Positions 23,998 to 36,000 of a DNA stretch of 64,000 nt are shown here, piece by piece. Source of the DNA: Physcia stellaris. Lineage: Eukaryota > Ascomycota > Lecanoromycetes > Caliciales > Physciaceae. How positions within the stretch are numbered: position 1 is the stretch's first letter; each line of letters begins with the position of its first letter. Location of the stretch: the NCBI GenBank assembly GCA_018902385.1, contig JABSSW010000034.1:186001-250000 (forward strand). The letters run 5' to 3'. The position numbers and the translations under genes were made by a program. Below the pieces are notes generated by a model. It did no database searches, was not told where the DNA came from, and worked only from the letters and a program-made list of their open reading frames with translations.

Positions 23998-25338
23998 ATG
24001 TTTTTCGTGTATTTGCTTTCTCTGTGGTATTTAAGTCTCAGTCTCGTTGATGGTGCCCCAGCGCCTATACGAGAAAACACCGTAGAGATTGAGGCTCGAG
24101 GTACCACGTACCCTTCGGTCTCTGGAAGGCTCTTCAACATCGGAGGGAAGACACAATACTTCTCAGGTAAATCATTGCTCTATACGCCGCAATGTGGAAG
24201 ACTTATTAAGTGAATGTAGGGACCAATGCCTGGTACCTAGGTCATCTTACCAGCAATTCTGACGTCAATCAAGCCATGTCCCAGATAGCCGCGGTATGTA
24301 GGCTATTGACTCGACCCCAGGATGTGGTATTGATTGAAGACAGTCTGGTTTCAAGACAGCGCGTGTCTGGGGCTTTGGCTCAACCAACAACGCTGCCACA
24401 GAACCCAACGTCTACTATCAGGTACTGAACTCCAGCGGCCAATACTTCAACATGGACGCAAACACCGGTAACCAGCACCCATCGACTACCCAGCAGACTC
24501 CAAGCTAACATCTTCCTCCAGGCATCGGTCGCCTAGACTACGTCGTATCCGCGGCCAAAACCTACGGCATCCAACTCGTCCTCCCCCTCCTCAACAACTT
24601 CGACGCCCTGGGCGGGATAAACACCTACACGACCGCCTTCGGGGGCAATCACACGAGCTTCTACACCGACAGCCGCAGCCAAGCCGCCTACAAGAACTAC
24701 ATCTCCTTCATCGTAAACCGGTACAAAGCCTCCACAGCGATCTTCAGCTGGGAGCTCTGCAACGAGCCGCGCTGCCCAGGCTGCGCCTCCTCCATCATAA
24801 CCACCTGGGCGTCCACCATCTCGGCCTACATCAAATCCCTGGACGCGAACCACATGGTCTCGCTCGGCGACGAAGGCTGGCTGCCCCCAGCTACAGCGGC
24901 AGCGACGGCAGCTACGCCTACAGCGGCTACGAAGGCGTGGACTTCGTCAAGAACCTCGCCATCAAGACCCTCGATTACGGCACGTTCCATATGTACCCCG
25001 ACAGCTGGGGCTACAACTACAGCTGGGGCAGCACCTGGATCGCGCAGCACAACGCCATCGGCAAAGCGGCGGGCAAGCCCGTCGTGCTGGAGGAGTATGC
25101 TGCGCCGTCGCAGGCGTTGAGGGTGCAGTGGATGCCGGTGTGGCAGGATACGGTGCTGAAGCGGACGAGTGTGGCCGCGGATGCGTTTTGGCAGTTTGCG
25201 ACGGAGTTTGCGGATGGGGTGGATCCGTATGATGAGTATGCGCTTTATTGGAATGGGACTGCGGGGAGTGATTATCAGGTGTTGGGCACGGGGCATGCGA
25301 AGGCGATGGCTGCGAAGGCGGCTACTGCGACGCTGTGA
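23998..25338 (+). CDS. Secreted GH5 endo-beta-1,4-mannanase, with an apparent one-base frame break
   Basis: The enzyme cleaves beta-1,4-mannan outside the cell. Exons are 23,998-24,166, 24,220-24,293, 24,344-24,467 and 24,522-25,338; introns are 50-54 nt with clean GT-AG borders. A signal peptide ([19 protein letters not shown]) opens the protein. GH5 motifs are [17 protein letters not shown], the acid/base glutamate in [31 protein letters not shown] and the nucleophile glutamate in [10 protein letters not shown]. After GDEGWL the frame changes by -1 inside a run of five C (24,884-24,888); six C would give an uninterrupted 394-aa enzyme reading [20 protein letters not shown]. All other positions are well conserved, so either a sequencing under-call or a recent mutation explains it. 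No cellulose-binding module is seen. Confidence 0.85.
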
Positions 25339-26706
25339 GAGGCGGATTGAATCAAGGAATGGGGCGTAATGATTGTACGTAATAATAATGATGTTGAGGG
25401 TTTCTGAAGACCTTGTCCCTTTTCTGATGGCAGTTTTGGTGTCGACTGCTGGGAAGCCCAGAGCTAATCTATCACCACGGAATCTAGATCACCGTACCAA
25501 TAGCCAAACTAGATCTAATGGAGACCCATTCATCCCACGTCTGTCAAGTGTCAACCACAAAAACGCCTAACCGGACTCTAATCTCTAAGCAAGATTAGTG
25601 TGCACGTCTTCAGCACGCGATTCATGCAGGTCATAATCAGATTTCGGCACTTAAGGAAGCTAATGGCCTAGCTAGCCAAGCCAGCAGCGTAACTGGGGCG
25701 CGTAAATCGTATGGGAAAACCTCGAGCCCAAAGATCCAGCCGGGAAAATCTAAAGCAGAAGTTAATCAGCTTAACTAGAAGTAGCACCGCCGATCACCGC
25801 CATCTGCGCCTTCCTGTTCTGGGCCGTCCTGGCACCCTAGCTAGTACTAATAGTGGTGGTGTAAGTGCCAGTGCTCCAGTCCTACGAAGGGGAAACCCCC
25901 AAGACAAGCCCTGGAGATCCAAGACCCCAGCAAGAATCTTCTCCACCAAAAGAGCTTCGGAATGCGTGCAGGTATATCAGTCCGCTTGAAACAAGTTACA
26001 GTCGTGCCAGAAAGCCTTTGATCTGTAAAAATTTCTAAATATCTGGAGGGGGCGCGATACCGGGAATGTGATTTGCATCACATCTCTTTGTGACGGGGTG
26101 GGTATGATGGAGGATAGACATTCTAGATAGTATTGGATTGCAGGTCGGAAAAGGTTGGAGATTGTGCTGCGGATGCGAATGCGACGGGAGGCAGGGGAGG
26201 AGTATAGAGTCATCGTGAATTGATAATCATAGGCTTGTGGCGCGGGAGATTTTTCGAAACATAAGGAAGATGGATGGGGAGAGGCATTGGGATGGAGCGG
26301 GATGATTTGGAAGAAGCCCGAGAGACTCGGGGGTTGGGGTATTTGCTCTAGTATGTAGGAGGAAGGCTCTTTTGGTAAGATATGTTTGATTGGGAGAGCG
26401 GTATTATCATTGTTTGGTGAACGTACTTACAGGAAGGTTTAAGGGCAAAGAAGCCTGGAGTAATTTGAGGGGTTATATGCTGTAAGGTAGGTGCAGAGGT
26501 GTGCAGAAGCAGCCTGGAGGCTCTGGCACACTATTGTCGAGGTACGAGTCATTGACGTACTGGCACTATAATCTCAACGGGAATATCAATCCAGCAGTCT
26601 GAGTCCGCAATGCACCAATTAGAATTACATTAGTCCTAACAATCATGCCGCCACCAATCCCCCCTGATTCCACACGCAGTGACCATCAGCTCTCCACCAA
26701 TCCCAA
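25339..26706. other. Intergenic between convergent genes, no supported gene
   Basis: Lies between the stops of the mannanase and the Thr-rich protein. Only short frames with no motifs are present. Confidence 0.4.
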
Positions 26707-27901
26707 TCAGAAATTAGCATACCTTTCCCCACACGGCCCCACAAAATTCCCCGTGCTCCTAAACGCCGGGTTCACATCCGGTCCATAACTCGAGCCCCCA
26801 AACGCCCCCGCCGGACACGAAGTGCTATTCCCCAGCCCCGTAGCCGAGCCCAGATCCATAGCCTGGGAGACTACGCAGCCCTCGTAGAAGTACCAGTAGG
26901 CCTGGATACAGTTGGCGACTCCGAAGAAGCAGGTGTTGCAGCACGATGAGGCGCTGTTGCCTTGAGGGGTGTTGAGGTAGAAGAGCGTGTTTTGGAGACT
27001 GAGGTTGGTGCTGGATGCGTAGTCGCCGTAGGCGGGGCCGGGGGAGGGGAGAGGGGCGGCGCAGGGGTAGATGGTTGTGTAGATTGTTGGTTGGGGGGTT
27101 TGGGTTGTGGTTGTTGTTTGGGTTATTGTTGTGGTTGTTGTGGCTGCTGTGGTGGTCTCAGGCGCTTGGGTAGTGGAATTCTGGACCACTGTCGTCGTGG
27201 GAACGGGGACATTCAAACACGAGCAGGCAATCGACAATTGGGCCGCAGGGTATTCTTTTGCGCAGTTCGGCGTCAGAATAGGCGCGTTGCGTTCTTCTAG
27301 ATCATTGTCTCGCTTTTCCATTGCGGCAACTGGCGGGTTTCCAGGCTTGAAGACAGTACTTGTTCTGTGTGGCCTGATTAGCTAGCATTTCCGACCAACC
27401 GTCGTCCCTGAACCTACGTCGGAGGCCCTCCAGCAGCTGTCTCGGTCTCGGTCCGTGTTTGAGTCTCGGTGATAATAAGCGTTGCATTGACAATTGATGA
27501 CCGCTTATCTTTTATAATTTGCGTGAGAGATGCTGTACTCGTGTATCCTGGGATGCCGGTCGCTCTCAGACCAGTGGTGCTGCCGATCATGCTGGTGGTG
27601 GTCTCAACGGACGTGCTCGTGCTGGATGGTAGACGGACATTAATACGATGGCTTGTTTAAGAGCAGTAGACGCAACTTACCCAGCAGCTGCCACGGTGTT
27701 GGGAGAGAGGTTCAAGTAAGAAGAACAAAACGGGGTAGCATTCTCAAGCTGTAACTTTGACACGAGCACGGACGCTGCTTTGCAGACATGGAGAGTTGGA
27801 CGGGCCCTGGACTGCAAACCTTGGTGGCTCACGAGAGGGGAACAGATGCCAATGTCGAGCTGCAGACAGCTCAAGGCAAGAGACCATGATAGAAATCGCA
27901 T
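26707..27901 (-). CDS. Secreted Thr-rich, Cys-rich surface protein of unknown function
   Basis: Three exons join in frame: 27,901-27,681, 27,621-27,418 and 27,364-26,707, with introns of 59 nt (GTAAGT donor) and 53 nt (GTAGGT donor), giving 360 aa. The N terminus (MRFLSWSLALSCLQLDIGIC) looks like a signal peptide. The middle is rich in Thr/Ser, with a near-pure threonine tract (TTTAATTTTTITQTTTTTQT) encoded by an ACC/ACA microsatellite at about 27,100-27,170, typical of O-glycosylated wall-protein spacers. The C-terminal block has a CC-x2-C...C...C pattern (SSCCNTCFFGVANCIQAYWYF, EGCVV, SCPAG, GPCG), suggesting a disulfide-bonded binding domain. No GPI signal is visible. Such proteins often sit at the cell surface. 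Exact role unknown. Confidence 0.75.
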
Positions 27902-29161
27902 CGTGGCCGATGTCAGGGAAAAAGGACAACCACGAGAATTACCAAGGGAAGGGGAGTAAAAAGATTGCGAACGGGATAGGCAAGAGGCAATGTTAAGAGA
28001 CAGGCACAAAGGCAGTCACCAGAGAGGATTCACCGTTGTCTATATCATCGGACGCGCTCGTTCTTCACCACTTGAATTGGCCTCAAGGTGAATATCAGAC
28101 AATGCTGACATCCGGAGATTTATGAGAGCTGGATCTAGGAAGTCGTGAATGTCAAAACACGAGAACATTCATATACTTCTCTCTACTCCGTAGCGATCGA
28201 AGTATGTCAAAAAGATACGCCAAGCCTGCTTAGGTGGCTTGGCACGTTGCCCTGCCAGCACGTTGTCAGGGGCCTGGTACTATGACAGGCCCACATGTAA
28301 ATAACACTCCCTACCTCCTAGTTAGAATAATGTAACGAACCCAGATGCAATGACTGCGTGATAATTCAACAAAGCAGCTATACCGTAACTAATTAGAACG
28401 ATGGATTGATGAACAGTGATGCGTTGAGAAGGGGATTTCCGAACTCGGGTGATTGTGAATCGTGAAGGCCTCTTGCTGCTCCGGCTCTACTGAATGCCAT
28501 GCTTAGCCCAGATCTGCCCATCGTTCTCTCGGCAGGGTTTTCAGCATTCATTCGACCTTCGGAACACCACTCCCGAGCACAACATCAAGGGATCATCTCA
28601 AGCGCGAAGGTGTATGCAGTGAGTAGCTTCTGATGAACTATCCGTCTGGAATCATTGGGTGTATATGAAATAGAAATGCCCAGTTTCGAAATTAATAATC
28701 GCGGTGGCCTTGAGAGGAGAAGCCCCAGGCTCTAGAGATTGCTGAATCTTAGACTGGATCTCATGATTAATATCAGTATTGCTGTCAGACTTGTGTTCGT
28801 AATGGTTGTTAAATGATGATCTCGAATATTCGACGGAAGCGACTTCTTCTGTGGTGTGTCGTAGTTGGACCATAGTTGTTGTTGTGATCAAGGAATTGAG
28901 GACACTCAGCCACAGCACCGTGCCCCGCCGTAAATTATCCTTGCTCATTCTATGTATCCACAGCTGCAAGCTTTATTCGTCGAAAAGCGCTCCAAGTTGC
29001 CTAAGTTACTGAAAAATGGAGAGCCGACCGATGACACTCATTCTCTAAGCGCCATTTGGCAGTGATTCATGCGAATATCCCAGAAGAGTATCAGTGTCAA
29101 TCCGAAGAAAACAGCCCAAGAAGTGGCTTGTTGGAAATGATGCCGCTCTACTTGAGACCCG
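27902..29161. other. Intergenic, no supported gene
   Basis: Upstream region of the Thr-rich protein and downstream region of the large unknown gene. Short frames only. Confidence 0.4.
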
Positions 29162-32158
29162 TCAGAATATCAATATTTGCGCGAGGTTTGCCATGTGTCG
29201 ATAGACGTCTGCACCACAGATGGTACATAAGGGCTCCGTAGGTAAGACTACGGTCCGTAGCCTGCGTTGGACACTGACGGACATGGTCGCCAATCGAGCA
29301 TGCCAACTATCAAAAGCACGCACGACCCCGATGCATGTAATGCCAAGATTCCCTGGAGGATCAAGTAGCTCCTCCCAAGAGCTGATCGATATCAGCCGTC
29401 TTCCAGAAGCTCTCCCAATCTGTACGGCAGCATTTTCCATGGTCGGTCTAGGGTTAGTGCCTTCATGCGTACAATGTGGGCTTTGCAGACGTGTGAATTC
29501 CGTGGATCTGAGACTTGCGATAATATCGAGATCCGCAACCCAATGCTTTTGGTCATGAGTCGATATCAAAGTTTCCACCATGCTTATTTCGGCGTCCACT
29601 GCACCTATGGAAACACTCAAGGGAACCTCGTATTTGGTGAAAGAAAGATGAAGTGAGGTCCCTGAGAAGCAATTCTCGACTTTGCCGTCAAACTTATGGT
29701 GATTTACAACACGCCAACTTCCTGTGTCCTCTTCCCGGACAAGAGGTGCTTGGGGAGGTGCGAGCATGACCACACCAGGATGATCAATATTCCCAACAAT
29801 ACGCGTAATCCCCTGTGGACCATATTGGTTGGCTTCGAGAGGGTCTTGTAAGAGTGCATCTGCTACATAAATTGAGTTTCCCGACGACATCGCCATGACC
29901 GATTTTAATTGTTCAGACCTCACAGTGTGCGATCCAGTTTCGAACATAGCAATACATGCGAATTTAGCAATAATGCTCGATGAAAGCGGTTTGAAGCAAG
30001 AAGCCTTGTATATTGGATGATCAACGATTGATATAGACACCGTGGCTCCCGTCAATCGACGATATAACGAGTAAGCTGCTGCTAAATGAGCCATGGACTT
30101 GAATAAAGAATCCGACGAGCTCATCTCTGCTGTAACATCAGGGAGATCCGATACATGTTTTCCGGAAAATAACGTATCATGCAGATTAGGCAGGTCTGGA
30201 CCAAGTGCTTCGAGAATACTAGCTATCTTTTCATCAGAGAGCTCCATCGCGGCTGATTTGGAATTTGTGTAGAAAAGACTCGTTTCGGTCACATCTCCTA
30301 TCAAGTAATCAAAACTTATCGATCGCTGTCCCCCAGGAAGGTTCTCTGCGGTTGGAAGGGGGCGTATCGAAAACATTCTGGAGGATTACGCCACAGGAGG
30401 CGGTTCGTCTTATCCTCAGTCGTCACTGCGGACAATTCTGGCAAGCATGAAGTACCCGAAGACCATTCACAATGACTTCGGTCGTTCTTTAGCTCGCCTT
30501 CAGGGTCTCTCTTGAATGGACGCTTGAGCAGTGGGATCGCCGTAGTGTAGCCATATTGGGCTATCCCCATCGAATCTGCAGTCTGACGGTAACGTATGAT
30601 ACAATCGCCGCTTGAAAAACCACATAGTTTAGCGAACTTTCGTGTCATTTTTACTTCCTGGCTTGTGGTCATTTGCACTCCTGTGGCAGGAGTTAAAGCT
30701 GCCCACAGTATCTGAGGGTCGGCCAAGCCAAAGGCGGGTTTAAGGATTCCGTGGAGGTTAATCAAAAAGTTCTGTCCTCGGCGGCGCCCATACGCAAGAA
30801 GACACAGGATCCTCTGACGTTCAAGTTCCGAGGAGTTGATAAGGCGCATCGCAGCTGAGAACAGAATGGAGAACGCGGGAAACTCTGCCTCGGAATCCTC
30901 ATCCGTCTTGGAGCCAAGGCAAGATTTCAACGCAACAATCAATCGAGCTCCTGCGCATGGATCTGTAATGCACCTGCCCCAGGCATCAAAAAGGCTTCCT
31001 AGCGCAATTATGTGAAGATCTTCCATGCTTATGCGGGAGCCATTTGCACCTGCGCTTGCAGATACTACCACAGGGTTTCCGTAGTACCTAAGATGGGATA
31101 GCGATAGTGACCATTGAACGCCGAGATCGTCTCCTGCCGATGCATTTTGTAAACCGACGGTTACAATTCCACCCTTGTCGACAAGCTCGTCATTGAACTT
31201 CACGTGGGCAAGTGGACCTACTACATTGAGGTCTGGGAAGATGTGCCAACATGATAACCCAACGAGTAAGGCACCTTTAGATACTCGTTGAGGTCTGCCA
31301 AGTATAAGGTCCTGTAGAGTCTTCATGGCCGTGATCCACACCTCAATCACGCTCTTATATGTCGTCCCCAAAGAGCTGACGAGAAGACCAGAATCCTTAA
31401 TTATAAGTCTCAATTGTGTCAGGTTGAATTTTTGCACTTCGTCTGCACTCAGCAACCAGGCTCGCGCGCTTGCATCCCATGCAGCTAAGTCTGCCCGTGA
31501 TATCTCCTGCTGGGCGGCGACTCGAGCTGCTAGGCCCTGTATTTGAGAGGCATCCATGTTATCATGGATATCCTTTTTCCTCTCGGCGACAAGCTCGACC
31601 CAGATTGCTGTAGCCTCCGGTCCTGGCCACATTTTAGCTAACAAACAAGCCAGCAGATGGACTGCTATAGCGCTTGGGCCGGAAGTGGCTGCGGCATAGA
31701 TAGAGGTCCCATCGAATCCAACGTGCTGCGCAAATGGTCCATGACGTGTAGAGTCCTAGTATCGAAGTTAACCCAGAATTTCAGAAGCGATCTTTCCGAA
31801 CCAGATGATCGAATAAGGAGTTGAATGTGCATCAGTAGACACAACTAGAGCTTACTTGACCGTGTAATTTTGCAGATCCCGCAATCTCTGAAGCCCTGCG
31901 GCCATATGCTTCCGCGAGTGTTTTGATCGGTGGCAGTATCTGTTCAAACAGCGCGCCAAGCCTTCGTGCGGTGCGGTGCTGTGGGCCTTGTTCGGCATTC
32001 TCAACTCGACGGCGGGATAGTGCTGAGCGAAGTCCTTGATATTCTACGGGTGCTTCTACTTTGATCAAAGAAAAGTCAATGTTGAAATTAGCGAGCCCAA
32101 AAGTATTCTCATTAGTGGCAGATACCAGAGAGGCCGCGACCTTGCTGATGGCTGCCAT
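29162..32158 (-). CDS. Large conserved fungal protein of unknown function, one intron and an apparent frame break
   Basis: Exon 1 is 32,158-31,856 and exon 2 starts at 31,755 (100-nt intron, GTAAGC...ACTAG, in frame). Full length would be about 965 aa. The N terminus has a pattern I recognise from a family of long uncharacterised filamentous-fungal proteins: FSLIKVEAPVEYQGLRSALS, RVENAEQGPQHRTARRLGALFE, then HGPFAQHVGFDGTSIYAAATSG and AVHLLACLLAKMW. Further matches are LLWRNPPECF and, near the C-terminus, HARLATMSV. No catalytic motif is evident and function is unknown. After LLWRNPPECF...RTFLG the frame shifts by -1 at a run of five C on the plus strand (30,330-30,334). One added base would connect it to GQRSISFDYLIGD and the 29,162-30,376 frame. 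It is the last gene before the AT island. Confidence 0.75.
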
Positions 32159-33094
32159 TTTGACTTGCTGGCAGTCAGCTTTCAACTGACTCTAGGGCTT
32201 AGTTTAGGAGGTGCAGTATGTGCAGTGAACATTGTTGTTAGAGGAGAAGATGTCTCAACAAACGTTCGTTGCAGATGCTATTGACGAGGCTGTCGATATC
32301 CAGCCGCTGCCCGCTGACGTCGCTTGCTGCAAGACGCCCTGGGCTGGCAATGCAGCCCCTGCATTGCCCCTCTCGTTACCACAACGAGAACCTATCATCT
32401 TGGATTTCTTGTGCAGAATATCACGACTGAAGCAGTTCCTATCTCAAATTATGATCACTAGATTCGAGCTGAGCTGAGATCTGTCTCGACTAGCCTGTAC
32501 GACTATATCGTCAGATGGTCAGAGATTAGTCTGATCATAAGGAATCGGCGAGTCTGCTTCAGTATTGAAGAAACGCCATGTAACGACTGGCTTTCCTATC
32601 AGACTTGCTACTGACAGAAAGCAGCCCCACTGTGAAAACGCCCACGAAACTCCCATGACTGAGCGACTCGCTCATAGAACTGCCTACCTAATTTCGCACG
32701 CTTTCATAGACAGGTAGCTTGAGCATCAGTCTTTCTGATTCGTGGCCAGCTGATCGACTCACTTGCAGCGAAGCCTCCTGAAAGCCCACGCAATGCTGAC
32801 AAGAAAGTTCACTGTCCGGCAAGAAGATTGGAGACAAATTACGCGACTTGTCACTCGGGAATAAAAATGCTGGTGAGTTCATTTCCACGCTGTAGAGAAG
32901 TTCCGACTATTCGCGTGCCTTCAAAGGCAGTCCTAACGACAACTTCAGGGTGCCAGCTCTGTTAAGAGAATGGGGACGGAGATTAGCAAATGTTTTCACT
33001 CTCGAGAGCACGCTAGGCACTCCGGATCGTAATTTCCTCAGCCGAAGTGAATTCGCGTCGCGTCAAGATCGAACTATAATTCTCCGCTGGAAAT
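32159..33094. other. Intergenic up to the edge of the AT island
   Basis: Ordinary base composition, short frames only. The change to extreme AT content is abrupt at about 33,095-33,115. Confidence 0.4.
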
Positions 33095-36000
33095 CTTCAT
33101 GAACAAAAAGAAAAAAACACAATTTATGTTACAAATTCAATTTTTGAAATAACTCAACAACGAAACGTGATATTGATTTGATTAACGCGTCATTCGAATC
33201 GTCGAATTTTTGCGTATCGATCAATGAGCAATTGATAATGATGAAAAAAATAACATGATCGTTGTTAAATCAAACGAACGAAAACGTTCACGAGCAAAAA
33301 ACAATGTTGTTGAAAAATATCAAAAAATATCGAAAATTCGTTCGAACAAAAAAAAAATCATTATCAAAAATCATCGAAAATTGATTTACAATCGTCGTGA
33401 CATATTTTGAAAACACACAATTTGCATTCATTCAAAAAAACATGATGAACGCAATGAATAAAATAATTGTTCAATTCAACAAAAAACACGCGAAAATGAA
33501 AAAAAACAATGTCATGATTCGTCATGAAATCACAAAAATAATCATTTTTTTCAAATTTTTTTTTATTTTTACGATCAAAACGAATTTTCGCAATTGAACA
33601 ATCGTCGTTGCGATTTTTTCAACGTTTAAAATCATCGCAAACAAAAACATCGAAATCATAATACGTTTGAACGATAACGAAAAAAAACAACAATTGAATC
33701 AATACGAAATTACACGTATCGTCAACGAAATCAACACGTGCATTACGAAAAAAAACATACAAATCAAAAAAATTCGCGCGATCAAAAAATTTTTCAACGA
33801 TAATTTCGCGATACACGCGATAAAACAAAAAAACAAAAAAATTGCGAAACAACAATGCATAAACGACGATATTCGATAAAAAAACGAAAACGATCGTTTC
33901 GATTTACGCGATCATAATCAACGAAATAAAAATTAAAAAAATTCGATTTAACAACGACAAAAAAAAAAAAACGACGATGCGTAAAATCAAAAAAAAAAAA
34001 AAAAAAAAAACGTGAAAAAATAAAAAAAAAAAATGAAAATTTTGTACATGTTTTGAAAAAACAAATTCACGACAATGCAACAATATTATTTTTTGATTAT
34101 TGAAATCATTATTTCAAAAATAAATAACAATATGTTGAACAACAACATCATGATCGAAAAAAAATTGAAAATTTGTTCAATGTTCAACAAAACATGCAAA
34201 ATTATTTAATGTTATAAATGTCATTATCACGAACACAATACAATTCAATGCACAAAAAAAACGATGCGATTATTGCGCAAAAACGTATGTTACAAAAAAA
34301 ATGTGCAAAAAATTACAAAATCAAATGTTGTGTATGTGAAAAAACACATAATTCATGAAAAAAAAAATGCAAAAAAAAAAAAAAAAAATCGAAAAAATTA
34401 TGTATTAACGTTCGATTACGTCAACGAAATTCGAAATTTAACGACAACAATATATCATCGTCAACAAAATGATAACAATTTCGAAATCGATGAATACAAT
34501 TCAAAAAAATTCAAAAACGACAATCGTTGCGAAAAAATTCAATCAATTGAAAAAATTACAACGACGAAATATCGAAAAATTATAAAAAAAAAATTTATTT
34601 AAACGCAATCAACAAACGCAAAAAAACGAACGCGCATAAATTTCACGTAAAAATAATTTTGTCGATCGAAATAATGATATCATCGCAATTATTTTCAAAT
34701 TCACAAAAATTTCGAAACAAAAAAAATGATAAATCGACGTTATCGATCAAAAATAAAAAAACATCAATAATCAGAAAAAATTTGAAAAATTTGAAAAAAA
34801 AATTTCTCGTTCACGATCATCAAAACATTTTTATTTGACGTCACGAATCGAAATACGAAATTCAAAACAATGAAAAAATGTTAAAAAACGATATATTATC
34901 GATATTACAATACAACGTCAACAATTCGAAAATTCAAATCATGATATCGCTGTTCGAAACAAAAAACATAAAAAAATTCGATATATTGATTATACAAAAA
35001 TTATGAAAAAATTCATTTCAATTCACGACAAACAACAAATTTTCGCAACAATTTAAATTATTGTACATATTCGATGCAATCACGAAAATGTGCATGTTCG
35101 TCAATCAAAAAATAACGAAAATCGAATATTTTCACACGTTTCACAACAAAAATTTAATTTCGTTAAAAATGCAAATCGCGAACGACAAAATTATTAATAT
35201 TCACAATATGTATAATTTATGCAAAAACAACGAAAATTTCAACGCGATATTCAATTTTAAAAACGCAATGCAAAAAAAAAAAAAAAACGAAAAACACGTC
35301 GTCGTAAAAAATTTTAATTTGTATCATTTCAATTGAAAAAAACAACATGTGAAAACAAACGCGAACGCATACGAATTCATAATCACAATAAAAAAATATA
35401 AATTGAAAAAAATTATATCAATCGAATTAATTACATGAAATAAACACACGAACGAAAACACAATCGATTTTACATACGCAACATCGTTGTTTCGAAACAA
35501 CATAATCGAAATTGATATTAACGAAAACATGAACAATTATTCGAATCATCGTTCAATCAAAACGATATTGAATTTGCGTACAAAAACGATCGCGTCGAAA
35601 ATCACAAAAATTTGAACGAAAACAAATATCGATATATTACGCGAAAAATTGCAAACGAAAATCACGAATAATAAAAAATTCATTTTCAACAACGTCACGT
35701 ACAACAATCAAACAAAAAAAATCGACGATCAAATCAAAAAATTGATAAAAATTATTCAAATAATCATCGAAACAATTATTTCGATTAACAAATCGAATGT
35801 TTACGCGAAATCAAAATTTATCGAAAAATGCAAACAAACATCGAAAACGATCAAATCGATCAGAAAAAAATATCAAAACAACGACAAAATCAACGATTTG
35901 TGAAAAAAATACAAAAAAATTAAAAATCGTTTGAATCACGTAATTTTCAAAATCATGAAAACACAATATAAAAAAAAAATCGACGAACGATGTGATACAT

